Shown here: positions 53,501 to 62,006 of the stretch, piece by piece
Position numbering within the stretch: position 1 is the first letter of the stretch
Layout of the letters: each line of letters starts with the position of its first letter
Assembly: GCA_041392165.1 (NCBI GenBank)
Contig: JAWKMN010000002.1
Span: 310,001-374,000, forward strand
Reading direction: 5' to 3'
Source: Arenibacter sp041392165
GTDB lineage: Bacteria > Bacteroidota > Bacteroidia > Flavobacteriales > Flavobacteriaceae
Length of the DNA stretch: 64,000 nucleotides
Program-made: the position numbers and the translations under genes
The notes under the pieces: model-generated
Databases searched by the model: none
What the model was told of the DNA's origin: nothing
The model's input: the letters and a program-made list of their open reading frames with translations, nothing else

Positions 53501-53898
53501 CATTCAATACTTCGGTAGCTACCTTTATGATTGCCGTAAACGAATTGTCTGCCCAGAAATGTACCAGCAGGGCCATTTTGGAACCCTTGGCCGTATTGGT
53601 CTCTCCCTATGCGCCACATATAGCCGAGGAACTTTGGAGTAAATTGGGATACAAGACCTCCATTGCCACGGCCCCCTTCCCTAAGTTTGAAGGGAAGTAT
53701 TTGGTGGAGAGCAGTAAGGAGTACCCTATTTCCTTCAATGGAAAAGTACGCTTTAAATTGGAGTTGCCGGCAGATCTTACCAAAGAGGAAATAGAGACTG
53801 CTGTTATGGTCCATGAAAAAACGCAGGAACAGTTACAGGGCCGTACCCCCAAGAAGGTAATTGTGGTTCCGGGTAAAATTGTCAATATAGTTGGGTAA
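50590..53898 (+). CDS. leuS: Leucyl-tRNA synthetase with in-frame DUF559 cassette insertion
   Basis: LeuRS (1102 residues; about 950 without the insertion). Start MTYDFRKIEEKWQ is chosen because it matches the family; an upstream in-frame ATG at 50542 adds 16 atypical residues. Class I motifs: HIGH equivalent PYPSGAGLHVGHPLG and KMSKS in EKMSKSKYNVV. The CP1 editing domain contains TTRPDTIFGVSF. Just before that motif, residues about 293-443 are a foreign domain (see cassette entry). A second, small repeat-encoded stretch, SPLEGGV, is near residue 940. The gene is otherwise intact and essential, so the inserted protein must still work. Confidence 0.96.
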   Translation: MTYDFRKIEEKWQQFWAENQTFKADNDSRKEKFYVLDMFPYPSGAGLHVGHPLGYIASDIYARYKRHKGFNVLHPMGYDSFGLPAEQYAIQTGQHPAITTETNINRYREQLDKIGFSFDWSREVRTSDPNYYKWTQWIFIQLFDSWYNKDTDRAEDISGLIAIFEKEGNESVNAVCDEDVSAFSAADWKAFSEKEQQEVLLQYRLTYLAETEVNWCPALGTVLANDEIVNGVSERGGHPVIRKKMTQWSMRIAAYAQRLLDDLTTVDWPQPLKDSQTNWIGRSEGAEVTFRVLPPAPSEGGGTNSDFNGDLSSPKFHTADSDIYAVLLERAKEMRKNPTEAEAKLWEALRNRNLNSKFRRQHPIFGYIVDFVCLEKELIVVVDGEIHQYQMDKDAERQLLLEQKKGYTVIRFTNDEVLDNIDGVISKIETALNSPSLGGGRGEVNTEAMEISVFTTRPDTIFGVSFMTLAPEHELVAKITTPGQRTEVEAYIAATAKRSERDRMADVRTITGAFTGAYAEHPFSKEPIPIWIGDYVLAGYGTGAVMSVPCGDQRDYDFARHFNIPIPNIFEGVDISEEAFADKEKTVIANSDFLNGLPYKEAVKRVISELEKLGQGKGKINYRLRDAVFSRQRYWGEPFPVYYVDGMPQMIGEKHLPIVLPEVEKYLPTETGEPPLGNATVWAWDVSKSAVVSNKSIDHKTVFPLELNTMPGWAGSSYYFNRYMDPHNEREIFSKEAMDYWQDVDLYIGGSEHATGHLLYSRFWQKFLFDKGLVPKPEFAKKLINQGMITGTSAFVYRLEGENTLVSKNLIGVDNRSVQPLHVDVVLVNPSDELDLIKFKENPLYADFKDAEFVLEDGKYIVGREVEKMSKSKYNVVSPDSICEEYGADSLRLYEMFLGPLEQSKPWNTAGITGVHGFLKKMWRLYHSGPDGQFKVDNSPLEGGVAEPLKESLKTLHKTIKKVEEDIEHFSFNTSVATFMIAVNELSAQKCTSRAILEPLAVLVSPYAPHIAEELWSKLGYKTSIATAPFPKFEGKYLVESSKEYPISFNGKVRFKLELPADLTKEEIETAVMVHEKTQEQLQGRTPKKVIVVPGKIVNIVG
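51466..51494 (+). repeat. Left terminal inverted repeat of the leuS cassette
   Basis: 29 bases that include a hairpin of 8-bp arms CCCCCTCC/GGAGGGGG around GAA (51476-51494), preceded by CTCCCCCCTG. It matches the reverse complement of 51890-51918 except at one base. Confidence 0.8.
51890..51918 (-). repeat. Right terminal inverted repeat of the leuS cassette
   Basis: 29 bases with a hairpin of 8-bp arms CCCCCTCC/GGAGGGGG around TTG (51890-51908), followed by CAGGGGGGAG. Mirror copy of the left end. Confidence 0.8.
53405..53420. repeat. Short palindrome inside leuS
   Basis: CCCCCC-TTGA-GGGGGG, a perfect 6-bp-arm hairpin in the coding frame (reads SPLEGG). It resembles the hairpin cores at the ends of the upstream cassette and may be a solo insertion of a related repeat. 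Confidence 0.5.
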
Positions 53899-53988
53899 AG
53901 AAATTGTTCCAAAGCTTGCGTTTGTTTTGGTAGCAATTTGGACTTGTATCCAAATTGTAGGGATTGCACATAAATGGTATTTAGCAGA

Positions 53989-54243
53989 ATGGAGAATATA
54001 GAAATCATGGGCTTGGTGGCAGCCGTACTTACAACCTATTCTATAGTGCCTCAGGTACATAAGACGTGGAGTAATAAATCTACCAAAGATATTTCGCTTA
54101 CCATGTATCTGGCCATGTTCCTTGGAGTGGTCCTATGGCTGATCTATGGTATTTACCATGACAGTGTACCTATGGTTTTGGCCAATTTTATAACAGCGGT
54201 ATTACTTTTTATCATGATCGTCCTAAAACTGAAATATAAATAG
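53989..54243 (+). CDS. SemiSWEET sugar transporter
   Basis: An 84-residue protein from ATG 53989 with three transmembrane helices, one half of a SWEET transporter (MtN3/PQ-loop). The PQ motif is in YSIVPQVHKTWSNKSTKDIS. SemiSWEETs form dimers and carry mono- or disaccharides in both directions. Short gap of 90 bases after leuS. Confidence 0.93.
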   Translation: MENIEIMGLVAAVLTTYSIVPQVHKTWSNKSTKDISLTMYLAMFLGVVLWLIYGIYHDSVPMVLANFITAVLLFIMIVLKLKYK

Positions 54244-54385
54244 GCCGGGACAATTTGTCAGATGCATTTATATTTGTGCCTGCCATGAGGGACATGGATA
54301 ATTTGGCGGGATTTTTGCTATAGAATCTAAAAACTAAATAAAGGAAACTTTAGTATATTGGATTAATTTTAAAAAGACAATTGTT

Positions 54386-55075
54386 ATGTATTTTATATTG
54401 CTAGGAGCCATAGCTTTGGTAAGCTGGTTGGTAAGTTATAAGTTAAAGAGCAAATTTAAGCACTATTCCAAGGTGCATTTGCGCAATGGGATGAGTGGTG
54501 CGGAGATAGCCGAAAAAATGTTGGCAGACCATGGCATCAGGGATGTAAAGGTTGTTTCTACACCGGGAATGCTTACAGACCACTACAATCCGGTAAATAA
54601 GACCGTAAATTTAAGTGAAGGGGTCTATAATCAAAGAAACGCTTCGGCAGCGGCCGTAGCGGCCCATGAATGTGGACACGCCGTACAACACGCTACGGCA
54701 TATGAATGGTTGACCCTGCGTTCCAAATTGGTGCCGGTGGTCAGTGTTACCTCGGGAATGTCCATGTGGGTGGTCTTCGGCGGTATTATGCTGGGGGCCG
54801 CGGCAGGAGGTGGTCTGGGATATTGGGTAGCTGTGGCAGGTCTGATCATGATGGGGCTGGCCACCTTGTTCAGTTTTATTACCCTACCGGTGGAATACGA
54901 TGCCAGTAACCGTGCCTTGGCTTGGTTAAAGAATAAAAATATGGTGAGCCAAGAAGAATACAAAGGATCCGAGGATGCCTTAAAATGGGCCGCACGGACT
55001 TATTTGGTAGCGGCCATAGGATCTTTGGCAACCTTGGTGTATTGGGCCATGCAGGTCTTGGGGAACAGGGAATAA
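54386..55075 (+). CDS. YugP-type zinc metallopeptidase (membrane)
   Basis: A 229-residue membrane protease-like protein of the Zn_peptidase_2 family (B. subtilis YugP). The zinc motif is AAVAAHECGHAVQHA (HExxH-type, HECGH), followed by EYDASNRALAWL near residue 170. About three transmembrane helices (1-18, 128-150, 150-172) surround it. Substrate unknown. A hairpin terminator follows. Confidence 0.9.
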   Translation: MYFILLGAIALVSWLVSYKLKSKFKHYSKVHLRNGMSGAEIAEKMLADHGIRDVKVVSTPGMLTDHYNPVNKTVNLSEGVYNQRNASAAAVAAHECGHAVQHATAYEWLTLRSKLVPVVSVTSGMSMWVVFGGIMLGAAAGGGLGYWVAVAGLIMMGLATLFSFITLPVEYDASNRALAWLKNKNMVSQEEYKGSEDALKWAARTYLVAAIGSLATLVYWAMQVLGNRE

Positions 55076-55104
55076 GGATTTGTTCAAATTAATCATACAA
55101 AAAA

Positions 55105-55131
55105 GGGAATGTCATTACATTCCCCTTTTTT
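55105..55131. terminator. Bidirectional rho-independent terminator
   Basis: Stem GGGAATGT/ACATTCCC (55105-55112 with 55117-55124) with a 4-base loop CATT. It is preceded by AAAAAA and followed by CTTTTTT, so it can end transcripts from both the metallopeptidase and the convergent ferritin genes. Confidence 0.8.
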
Positions 55132-55195
55132 ATGGCCGTCCCCTGCTTTTGTGTAATGGCAAGGTGTTTAAAACATTCGTTTTTTTAATCGTGGC

Positions 55196-55708
55196 CTATT
55201 CGGTCTTTATACGCTCGTCTATTAGTTTTAGGGCAATACCGTCCCTTCCCATCAGTTCGAAAAGGTCCAGGATGTCCCTGAAGGTTTTTTCATCTTCCAA
55301 TTGCTCGTTAATAAACCATTGTAGGAAATTCTCAACCAGATAGTCCTGTTCTTTCCTGGCTACGGACAACAAATTGTAAATAGATTTGGTAACTGCTATT
55401 TCTTGTTCCAGGGCGGTTTCGAACACTTCTTCCAAGTGCGAAAAATCATGGTTGATATTGTTTACGGTCGGAGAAATGGAATTGCCGCCACAATCCGTTA
55501 TAAACCTGAATATTTTCATCATGTGCTCCCTTTCCTCGCTCGCCTGATGGTAAAAGAATTCCGCACTTTGCGTAAAGGCGTGTTGTTCGCACCAAGAAGC
55601 CATGGCCAAATAGGAAGCGGAAGCATGTGCCTCCATTTTAAGTTGATTATTGAGCAAGTCCATAGAACTGACCTTAATACTCATTTTTTGTCTTGCTATG
55701 TCTTTCAT
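55196..55708 (-). CDS. Ferritin
   Basis: A 170-residue four-helix ferritin (bacterial FtnA type). Ferroxidase residues are expected in NNQLKMEAHASASYLAMASW (helix A Glu), HQASEEREHMMKIF (helix B Glu-x2-His), and LEQEIAVTKSIYNL and WFINEQLEDEKTF in helices C and D. It stores iron as ferric mineral in a 24-mer. Internal ATG 55684 (MSIKVSS) is an alternative start. Confidence 0.95.
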   Translation of the reverse strand: MKDIARQKMSIKVSSMDLLNNQLKMEAHASASYLAMASWCEQHAFTQSAEFFYHQASEEREHMMKIFRFITDCGGNSISPTVNNINHDFSHLEEVFETALEQEIAVTKSIYNLLSVARKEQDYLVENFLQWFINEQLEDEKTFRDILDLFELMGRDGIALKLIDERIKTE

Positions 55709-55854
55709 AATTATACAATTTACAGTTTATAAGCCAATACAAATCCGTATTGGTCCCTACTTTGTATAAAGATATTGAATGTAAATTGTAATTAATAATG
55801 AGGGGTGTAATTTATAATCGGTCTAAGACCAAATACCAAATAGGGACAGGGAAA

Positions 55855-56175
55855 TTAGAGACGGACCAGCGGGGTCTCGGAAGATATGCCCAATAGCGAA
55901 AAACCTTGCTGTACCAATTCCATTAAATCCAAAATTTCAAATGTGTTCAAAAGAAATAAATGTTCCTTGTTGCAGAGCATTAAGACTTCAAAGCCATGTT
56001 TGTTCATGTCGGAATCAAAATGGTCCTCAATGGAAATGGAATGTACTTTTTGACGCAGGGCCAGTAATTGGCAAAAAGTTAATTTAACTGTCTTTTGTCC
56101 GAAATCTATATAAAAACATCTATCAACATCAGATTGATATAAGGTATAGAATTTTGAACTGAAAACTGTGGTCAT
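55855..56175 (-). CDS. Conserved hypothetical protein
   Basis: A 106-residue cytoplasmic protein of the type common in Flavobacteriaceae (I believe DUF6686-like, not certain). It has no signal or membrane segment. Features: YIDFGQKTVKLTFCQLLALR with one Cys, and HGFEVLMLCNKEHLFLLNTF. It lies between the ferritin gene and the Lrp gene on the same strand. Function unknown. Confidence 0.75.
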   Translation of the reverse strand: MTTVFSSKFYTLYQSDVDRCFYIDFGQKTVKLTFCQLLALRQKVHSISIEDHFDSDMNKHGFEVLMLCNKEHLFLLNTFEILDLMELVQQGFSLLGISSETPLVRL

Positions 56176-56214
56176 AAGGGCAAAAATAGCACTTATTTAG
56201 ATTCAATCCAAATA

Positions 56215-56685
56215 TCAAATTGTAATTTGTCTGTCTATTTGCTGGTCCAAGGAAATAAAGGTCTCTGTTCTGGAAACCCCTTCTATCTGCTGTATATTTT
56301 TATTAAGTACTTGCATCAGATGTTCGTTGTCCCGGCAGAGCACTTTTATAAGAATGGACCAGTTTCCGGTAGTGTAATGACATTCCAGGACTTCGGGAAT
56401 TTTTTCCAGCTCTTTAACGGCCACGGGATTGCTCATGGCCTTGTCCAGATATATTCCAATATAGGCCATGGTAGTGTATCCCAAAACTTTGGGGTTAATG
56501 ATGAATTTTGAGCCTGCAATTAAACCTGAAGCTTCCAATTTCCGTAGTCTCTGATGAATTGCGGCACCGGAAATCCCTATTTTTCTGGCAATCTCCAGAA
56601 CGGGCTTTCTGGCATCGGCCATTAAAAACCGTAGTATCTCCTTATCGATACCGTCAATTTTTATGTTCTCGTTATTGGATTTCAT
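56215..56685 (-). CDS. Lrp/AsnC family transcriptional regulator
   Basis: A 156-residue regulator. The N-terminal winged-helix DNA-binding domain reads IDKEILRFLMADARKPVLEI and ARKIGISGAAIHQRLRKLEA. The C-terminal RAM (ACT-like) effector domain (about 70-150) includes GNWSILIKVLCRDNEHLMQV. It typically senses an amino acid. It is 48 bases downstream of the saccharopine dehydrogenase gene on the same strand, so lysine-related control is plausible. Confidence 0.93.
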   Translation of the reverse strand: MKSNNENIKIDGIDKEILRFLMADARKPVLEIARKIGISGAAIHQRLRKLEASGLIAGSKFIINPKVLGYTTMAYIGIYLDKAMSNPVAVKELEKIPEVLECHYTTGNWSILIKVLCRDNEHLMQVLNKNIQQIEGVSRTETFISLDQQIDRQITI

Positions 56686-56733
56686 TGGTTATACTTCAAT
56701 TTCCATATAAAGATACCAAAATGGTTTTATATC

Positions 56734-58107
56734 TTAGCTAGCTACAGAGTCGGGATTGTACCCAAGGTAGGGTACCTGGTATTCCTTAAAGCGAATGCCA
56801 TGGCTTTTAAGTTGCTCCAAAATAGGTTCGTAGACCTCTCGTTTTATAGGTAGTTGTACTCCTGGAGTGGTAATTTTCTTGTTTAATATCAATAAGGTGG
56901 CCATGGCTACCGGCAGCCCAACGGTTTTGGCCATGGCGGTATAGGTCCTGTCCTTGCCAATGACCACTGTATTGGCATCCAACTGTTCTCTTTTTCCGTT
57001 AAGTTCGTACCCAAATTTGTGGTACATTACAATCATATCCTTGTCCTGGTCGTCCAGGGTCCAACTATCTTCCAATATTTTTTGTAAAATTTGTGCGGGA
57101 GTGGCGTTTTTTAGGTCGATTTTTCTTGTATCGTCAAACAAATGCAGTTCCATTAGCTTTTCCCACATAATATCGTCCTGATCTATTTTTAAGTAATGCC
57201 TCATTTTTAATTCTACCGTATCGGTGGGGGAATAGGGCAGAAATAAATTTACAAATTCGCGGTAAGACATTCCTTCGGAATTCTCAATGGTATAACTATC
57301 ATCTGTCATGCCCAATTGTACGAACATATTCCATGCTTTGGAAAAACCCACTCGGCGCATAGTGCCCCGGTATAGGGTAAGTACATCCTCAAGGCCGTAA
57401 ACCTCTCTGTACTTGAGCGAATCCCTATTGGCGTATACCTCAAATTTCCCGTAACCTTCCACATCCAAAAATTCGGTCCTTCTAAAAAGTTTGTGATAGG
57501 GGATGTATTTGTAAGTGCCCTCTTGTATGAATTTTGCGACCCCCCCCTGTCCTGCCACCACCACATTTCTTGGGTTCCATGTAAATTTATAGTTCCATAG
57601 GTTGTTGTCGCTTTCAGGGGCCACCAGCCCACCGGTGAAGGATTCGAAGAGGACAATTTTACCGCCTTTTTTCCTTATGTTGTCTATGACCTGCATGGCA
57701 CTCATATGATCTATACCGGGGTCCAGGCCAATTTCGTTCATAAAGACCAGGCTTTTTTCTTTAACCTGTTGATCCAAGGCCTTTATTTCATCGCTTATAT
57801 AGGAGGCGGTGACCAAATGTTTGGAAAAGCGGATACAATCTTCCGCTATTTTGATATGAAATTTGGCAGGGAGCATTGAAATGACTATGTCCGAGTTTTC
57901 AATGGCCCTACTTCTTTCCTTGTCATTAAAAATGTCCAATTTTAATATAGTACAGAAATTATGTAATTTTATTTTATCGGAAAGGACCTCCGGATTTAAG
58001 TCGCATATAGTAATATGTAAATTTTCCACCTCCGCTTTTTGTATTAAATAATCAAACAAATAGGTAGTGGATTTTCCGGTGCCCACAACAAGAATTTTTC
58101 TACGCAT
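56734..58107 (-). CDS. Saccharopine dehydrogenase family protein
   Basis: A 457-residue NAD(P)-dependent enzyme of the saccharopine dehydrogenase/reductase family. Rossmann motif KILVVGTGKSTTYLFDYL, then MNEIGLDPGIDHMSAMQVI, a strong signature of saccharopine dehydrogenase (glutamate-forming, LYS9-like). It works in lysine degradation or a related reductive step. The adjacent Lrp regulator supports amino-acid catabolism. A partner lysine-ketoglutarate reductase gene is not in the window. Confidence 0.9.
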   Translation of the reverse strand: MRRKILVVGTGKSTTYLFDYLIQKAEVENLHITICDLNPEVLSDKIKLHNFCTILKLDIFNDKERSRAIENSDIVISMLPAKFHIKIAEDCIRFSKHLVTASYISDEIKALDQQVKEKSLVFMNEIGLDPGIDHMSAMQVIDNIRKKGGKIVLFESFTGGLVAPESDNNLWNYKFTWNPRNVVVAGQGGVAKFIQEGTYKYIPYHKLFRRTEFLDVEGYGKFEVYANRDSLKYREVYGLEDVLTLYRGTMRRVGFSKAWNMFVQLGMTDDSYTIENSEGMSYREFVNLFLPYSPTDTVELKMRHYLKIDQDDIMWEKLMELHLFDDTRKIDLKNATPAQILQKILEDSWTLDDQDKDMIVMYHKFGYELNGKREQLDANTVVIGKDRTYTAMAKTVGLPVAMATLLILNKKITTPGVQLPIKREVYEPILEQLKSHGIRFKEYQVPYLGYNPDSVAS

Positions 58108-58153
58108 TGGTTTTTTCCTTTTCTATTTCACGGATACTAAGGTATCAAATTGT

Positions 58154-58161
58154 TATATTTG
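58154..58161 (+). promoter_or_regulatory. Putative -7 promoter element for DUF423 gene
   Basis: TATATTTG fits TAnnTTTG and lies 24 bases before the ATG at 58185. Confidence 0.45.
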
Positions 58162-58184
58162 TAAAAAATAAGTGATGATAAGTT

Positions 58185-58583
58185 ATGAACAAAACAATTT
58201 TTGGAACAGGAATATTTTTCGGTCTAACAGCAATTCTTTTGGGTGCTTTCGGGGCACACGGTTTGGAAAAAATGATCGATGTCAGGGCAATCGGGACTTT
58301 TGAAACAGGGGTGACATATCAGATGTACCACGCTTTGTTCCTGATGATTTTGGGAGGTTGCAACATTTTGGGAAGCGAGGGCAAAAAGATAGTGTATTAC
58401 TTTATCGTAGCCGGAGTTGTATGCTTCTCTTTTTCAATTTACCTCTTGGCCACCAATGACCTGTCTGGCTTTGATTTTAAGAAACTGGCGCTTTTAACTC
58501 CTTTTGGAGGGGTTCTCCTTGTTACTGGCTGGATACTTTTGGGTATTAAGGTTCTAAAATGGAAACCATCAAATCAAAATTAA
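58185..58583 (+). CDS. DUF423 family membrane protein
   Basis: A 132-residue protein with four transmembrane helices. The DUF423 pattern is GAFGAHGLEKMID followed by TGVTYQMYHALFLMILG. Function unknown in this family (YwdK-like). It precedes pckA by 44 bases on the same strand and may share its transcript. Confidence 0.9.
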   Translation: MNKTIFGTGIFFGLTAILLGAFGAHGLEKMIDVRAIGTFETGVTYQMYHALFLMILGGCNILGSEGKKIVYYFIVAGVVCFSFSIYLLATNDLSGFDFKKLALLTPFGGVLLVTGWILLGIKVLKWKPSNQN

Positions 58584-58627
58584 TAAACTCAGGGAACACT
58601 TATATTATTTAACTAAACTCAACTATT

Positions 58628-60244
58628 ATGAATTCATCAACACTATCAACTATATCGATTGCGTTGGAAAATTATGGAATAACCGCTAAAAAAGTCCATT
58701 ATCAATTGGAACCGTCCAAATTGCATGAAATTACAGTGGAAAAAGGGATGGGCGTAACCTCGTCTACCGGAGCTTTGGCAATCAATACCGGCGAGTTTAC
58801 CGGAAGGTCGCCAATGGACAGATTCATTGTAAAAGATGATATTACGGCCGATAAAATTTGGTGGGGAAATGTGAATATACCTTTTGACAGTGCGAGGTTT
58901 GATGCCCTTTACGAGAAGGTCGTTAACTATCTTAATGAAAAGGAGCTTTATGTAAGGGATTGTTATGCATGTGCGGACGAGGATTATAGGATGAACATTA
59001 GGGTCATAAATGAATATCCCTGGTCCAATATGTTTGCCTATAATATGTTTTTAAGGCCCACAGAAGAAGAGTTGGCCGGTTTTGATCCGGAATGGACAGT
59101 GATCAATGCGCCGGGATTTATGGCTAAGGCAGGTGAGGATGGGACGAGGCAGCATAATTTTGCCATCCTAAATTTTACCCGGAAAATTGCCTTGATAGGA
59201 GGTACCGGTTATACAGGGGAAATTAAAAAGGGCATATTCTCTGCGCTTAATTTTATTCTTCCGGTATATAAAAATTGCCTTCCTATGCATTGTTCTGCAA
59301 ATGTAGGCGATAATGGGGATACCGCTATCTTTTTTGGACTCTCGGGAACGGGAAAGACTACCTTATCGGCGGACCCCCATAGAAAATTGATCGGGGATGA
59401 TGAACATGGGTGGACCAAAGAGAATGCGGTGTTTAATTTTGAAGGGGGCTGTTATGCCAAGGTCATTAATCTTTCGGAAGAAAACGAACCTGAAATTTAT
59501 GGAGCTATCAAGAAAGGGGCGCTTTTGGAGAATGTGGTCTTGGACGCAAATGGGGTGGTAGACTATGAAAATACTTCTATTACCCAAAATACCAGGGTAA
59601 GTTATCCCATTTATAATATAGATAATATACAGATACCCTCCATGGGCAGGGATCCAAAAAATATTTTCTTTTTAACTGCGGATGCCTTTGGGGTGCTGCC
59701 CCCTATATCCAAGTTGACCCCCAGTCAGGCCGCTTATCATTTTATTTCGGGATATACGGCCAAAGTGGCAGGTACCGAGACGGGGGTTGTAGAACCTGTA
59801 CCAAGTTTTTCGGCCTGTTTTGGGGCGCCGTTTATGCCGTTACATCCAACTAAATACGCGGAAATGCTCAGTAAAAAAATGTTGGACGCGGGGGTAAATG
59901 TATGGTTGGTAAATACAGGTTGGACCGGGGGTCCTTATGGGGTCGGTACCAGAATGAAATTAAAGTATACCAGGGCCATGATCCATGCGGCTTTAAGTGG
60001 TAAATTGGGACTGTACAGTTATGATAAATACCATATCCACTCCGTTTTTGGGGTAGCACAGCCAAGGGAATGCCCTGGGGTCCCTACAAGTGTGCTTAGT
60101 CCGCGCGCAACTTGGAACAATGATGATGCCTATTACAAAACGGCCTTTAAATTGACCAATGCCTTTAGAGAGAATTTTAAGAAATTTGAAGTCTATGCCA
60201 ATGAAGAAATAAGGCGTGGAGGGCCGCAACGCTATGCTTTATAA
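58628..60244 (+). CDS. pckA: Phosphoenolpyruvate carboxykinase (ATP)
   Basis: A 538-residue ATP-dependent PEPCK, gluconeogenic oxaloacetate to PEP. The ATP site is GLSGTGKTTLSADPHRKLIG (kinase-1a P-loop, about 237-256), the metal site IGDDEHGWT, and substrate residues are in GEFTGRSPMDRFIV. Full length and intact. Confidence 0.97.
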   Translation: MNSSTLSTISIALENYGITAKKVHYQLEPSKLHEITVEKGMGVTSSTGALAINTGEFTGRSPMDRFIVKDDITADKIWWGNVNIPFDSARFDALYEKVVNYLNEKELYVRDCYACADEDYRMNIRVINEYPWSNMFAYNMFLRPTEEELAGFDPEWTVINAPGFMAKAGEDGTRQHNFAILNFTRKIALIGGTGYTGEIKKGIFSALNFILPVYKNCLPMHCSANVGDNGDTAIFFGLSGTGKTTLSADPHRKLIGDDEHGWTKENAVFNFEGGCYAKVINLSEENEPEIYGAIKKGALLENVVLDANGVVDYENTSITQNTRVSYPIYNIDNIQIPSMGRDPKNIFFLTADAFGVLPPISKLTPSQAAYHFISGYTAKVAGTETGVVEPVPSFSACFGAPFMPLHPTKYAEMLSKKMLDAGVNVWLVNTGWTGGPYGVGTRMKLKYTRAMIHAALSGKLGLYSYDKYHIHSVFGVAQPRECPGVPTSVLSPRATWNNDDAYYKTAFKLTNAFRENFKKFEVYANEEIRRGGPQRYAL

Positions 60245-60269
60245 GGAGGTATTTGCCAAATCAATTTTT

Positions 60270-60489
60270 AGAGACTGTCCAAATTTTGTTTTTGGAATAT
60301 TTTATAGTGTATTTTTTTGTCAGACGAAGGTATTTTGAGGTTCATAGCCATAGCTACGGACCGAAAAATAGCTGATGTATGGCGGGAAAAGACAGGGCCG
60401 AGCGTAAAGAAAATGTCTAGTAGACATTTTTAGCGAAGGAGCCAGCCGGCGCATAGATAAAAACCAAAGGATAAACTTGGACAGTCTCT
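60270..60489. mobile_element. MITE-like element with 13-bp terminal inverted repeats
   Basis: AGAGACTGTCCAA (60270-60282) and its exact inverted copy TTGGACAGTCTCT (60477-60489) bound a 220-bp non-coding stretch between pckA and hemD. Inside is a 10-bp-arm palindrome AAAATGTCTA-G-TAGACATTTT (60410-60430). No ORF of note. It looks like a non-autonomous transposable element. Confidence 0.6.
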
Positions 60490-60499
60490 TAAGCAATAA

Positions 60500-61246
60500 T
60501 TATTTTTTGTTTACACTGGTAATGTATCTCTGTAGCGCCATGGTCATGGAAGGGGTTTCCGGGGTAGGGGCCTGAATGTCTATTCGCAACCCTGCCTCGG
60601 TAGCCGCTTTTACCGTTGAATTCCCAAAAACCGCTATTCGGGTATCGTTCTGTTTAAAATCAGGGAAATTCTTTAACAATGATTCTATCCCCGAAGGGCT
60701 AAAGAACACCAATACATCATAGTACACATCCCTTAGGTCCGAAAGATCGCTAATGACCGTTTTGTAAAAAATGCCCCTGGTCCAATCTATTCCCAAACTA
60801 TTCAGCGTTTCAGGAACTATCGGTTTAAGAACGTCAGAGGACGGCAATAAAAATTTTTCGTCCTTATATTTTTTGAACAAAGTATTTAGATCTGGAAAAT
60901 TCATTTTCCCGACATATATTTTACGCTTGCGGTATACCACATACTTTTGTAAATAGTAGGCTACTGCCTCTGATTGACAAAAATATTTCATTGTATCGGG
61001 AACCTTGAACCTCATTTCCTCGGCGATCCTGAAGAAATGGTCTACGGCATTTCTACTGGTAAGGATAATGGCGGTAAAATTTTTAAGGTCAATTTTTTGT
61101 TGTCGGACCATTTTCGCATCAACACCTTCCACGTGGATAAAAGGCCTAAAGTCTACCTTTATTTTCTCCTTATCGATCAACTTGGAATAAGGGGAGTTTT
61201 CCATCTTGGGTTCTGGCTGTGAAACCAAAATCGTTTTTACTTTCAT
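60500..61246 (-). CDS. hemD: Uroporphyrinogen-III synthase
   Basis: A 248-residue HemD for haem and sirohaem synthesis. Family features: ILVSQPEPKMENSPYSKLID, AIILTSRNAVDHFF, FLLPSSDVLKPIVPETL and VFFSPSGIESLLKNFP, in the normal two-domain order. Bacteroidota HemD is highly diverged, but this arrangement is typical. It overlaps the DUF4271 gene by 4 bases. Confidence 0.9.
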   Translation of the reverse strand: MKVKTILVSQPEPKMENSPYSKLIDKEKIKVDFRPFIHVEGVDAKMVRQQKIDLKNFTAIILTSRNAVDHFFRIAEEMRFKVPDTMKYFCQSEAVAYYLQKYVVYRKRKIYVGKMNFPDLNTLFKKYKDEKFLLPSSDVLKPIVPETLNSLGIDWTRGIFYKTVISDLSDLRDVYYDVLVFFSPSGIESLLKNFPDFKQNDTRIAVFGNSTVKAATEAGLRIDIQAPTPETPSMTMALQRYITSVNKK

Positions 61247-61908
61247 AGGTTTCGATCTATTAGGTGGTTCCCAATTATAATAATTGGTGCTATTTCAAGA
61301 GCGCAAAGGTACAAAATAAAATACACAAAATTGTTGGCTATGAAATTTTGATGATTTCTCAATGTTGTTGTCCAACCAATGGCGTTTATTAGGAAAACCG
61401 ATAAGAGACTTATAATTACTACTGTTTTGGACTCTTTAACAACATAATTTAATAGAAGATTGGCAAATAACATCACAAGGCCACTATAGTTAAGGTAGGA
61501 GAGTTTTTTGAAAATTATTTCCGAAATGATCTTCTTGTTATTGAATATAAAACCATTGCCCAATTGCAAAAGTATTTTAACCGTAAAAAATAAAAGAAGC
61601 GATATAAAAATACTGCCATAGGTCAGAAGCTGTTGTTCGTCCGGAACTTTGAAAAAAATAGTATACGCAAAATACAGGAAAAGGGAAAAATTGAGCAATT
61701 GGAAAATACTGAAAAAAATACTGAACCAATTAAATAGTTTGTCCTTCTTTTGGTATAGGAAGATATATTTGTTGTTGAAAGGTAAGATTATATAATTCAG
61801 GAAACGGCTATAAAAAGTAGTTTTGGCCAGTACTATAAAAAAGATACTGGAAAATAGGATAATGGTTATCCAATCTGCAGTATATTCATTTCTTAATATG
61901 GCGTCCAT
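61243..61908 (-). CDS. DUF4271 domain-containing membrane protein
   Basis: A 221-residue integral membrane protein with about six hydrophobic helices, often found next to hemD in Flavobacteriaceae (DUF4271). Aromatic, Phe-rich helices; no catalytic motif is seen. It overlaps hemD by 4 bases, so the two are translationally coupled. Confidence 0.88.
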   Translation of the reverse strand: MDAILRNEYTADWITIILFSSIFFIVLAKTTFYSRFLNYIILPFNNKYIFLYQKKDKLFNWFSIFFSIFQLLNFSLFLYFAYTIFFKVPDEQQLLTYGSIFISLLLFFTVKILLQLGNGFIFNNKKIISEIIFKKLSYLNYSGLVMLFANLLLNYVVKESKTVVIISLLSVFLINAIGWTTTLRNHQNFIANNFVYFILYLCALEIAPIIIIGNHLIDRNL

Positions 61909-62006
61909 TTATACGGTACAGTTTTTAATCTAAAAATTCCCCAATGTCTACTTTCTTATACTTGGGCGATGTTATGGCTTACAATGTATATTTCATTCTC
62001 TTTTTA

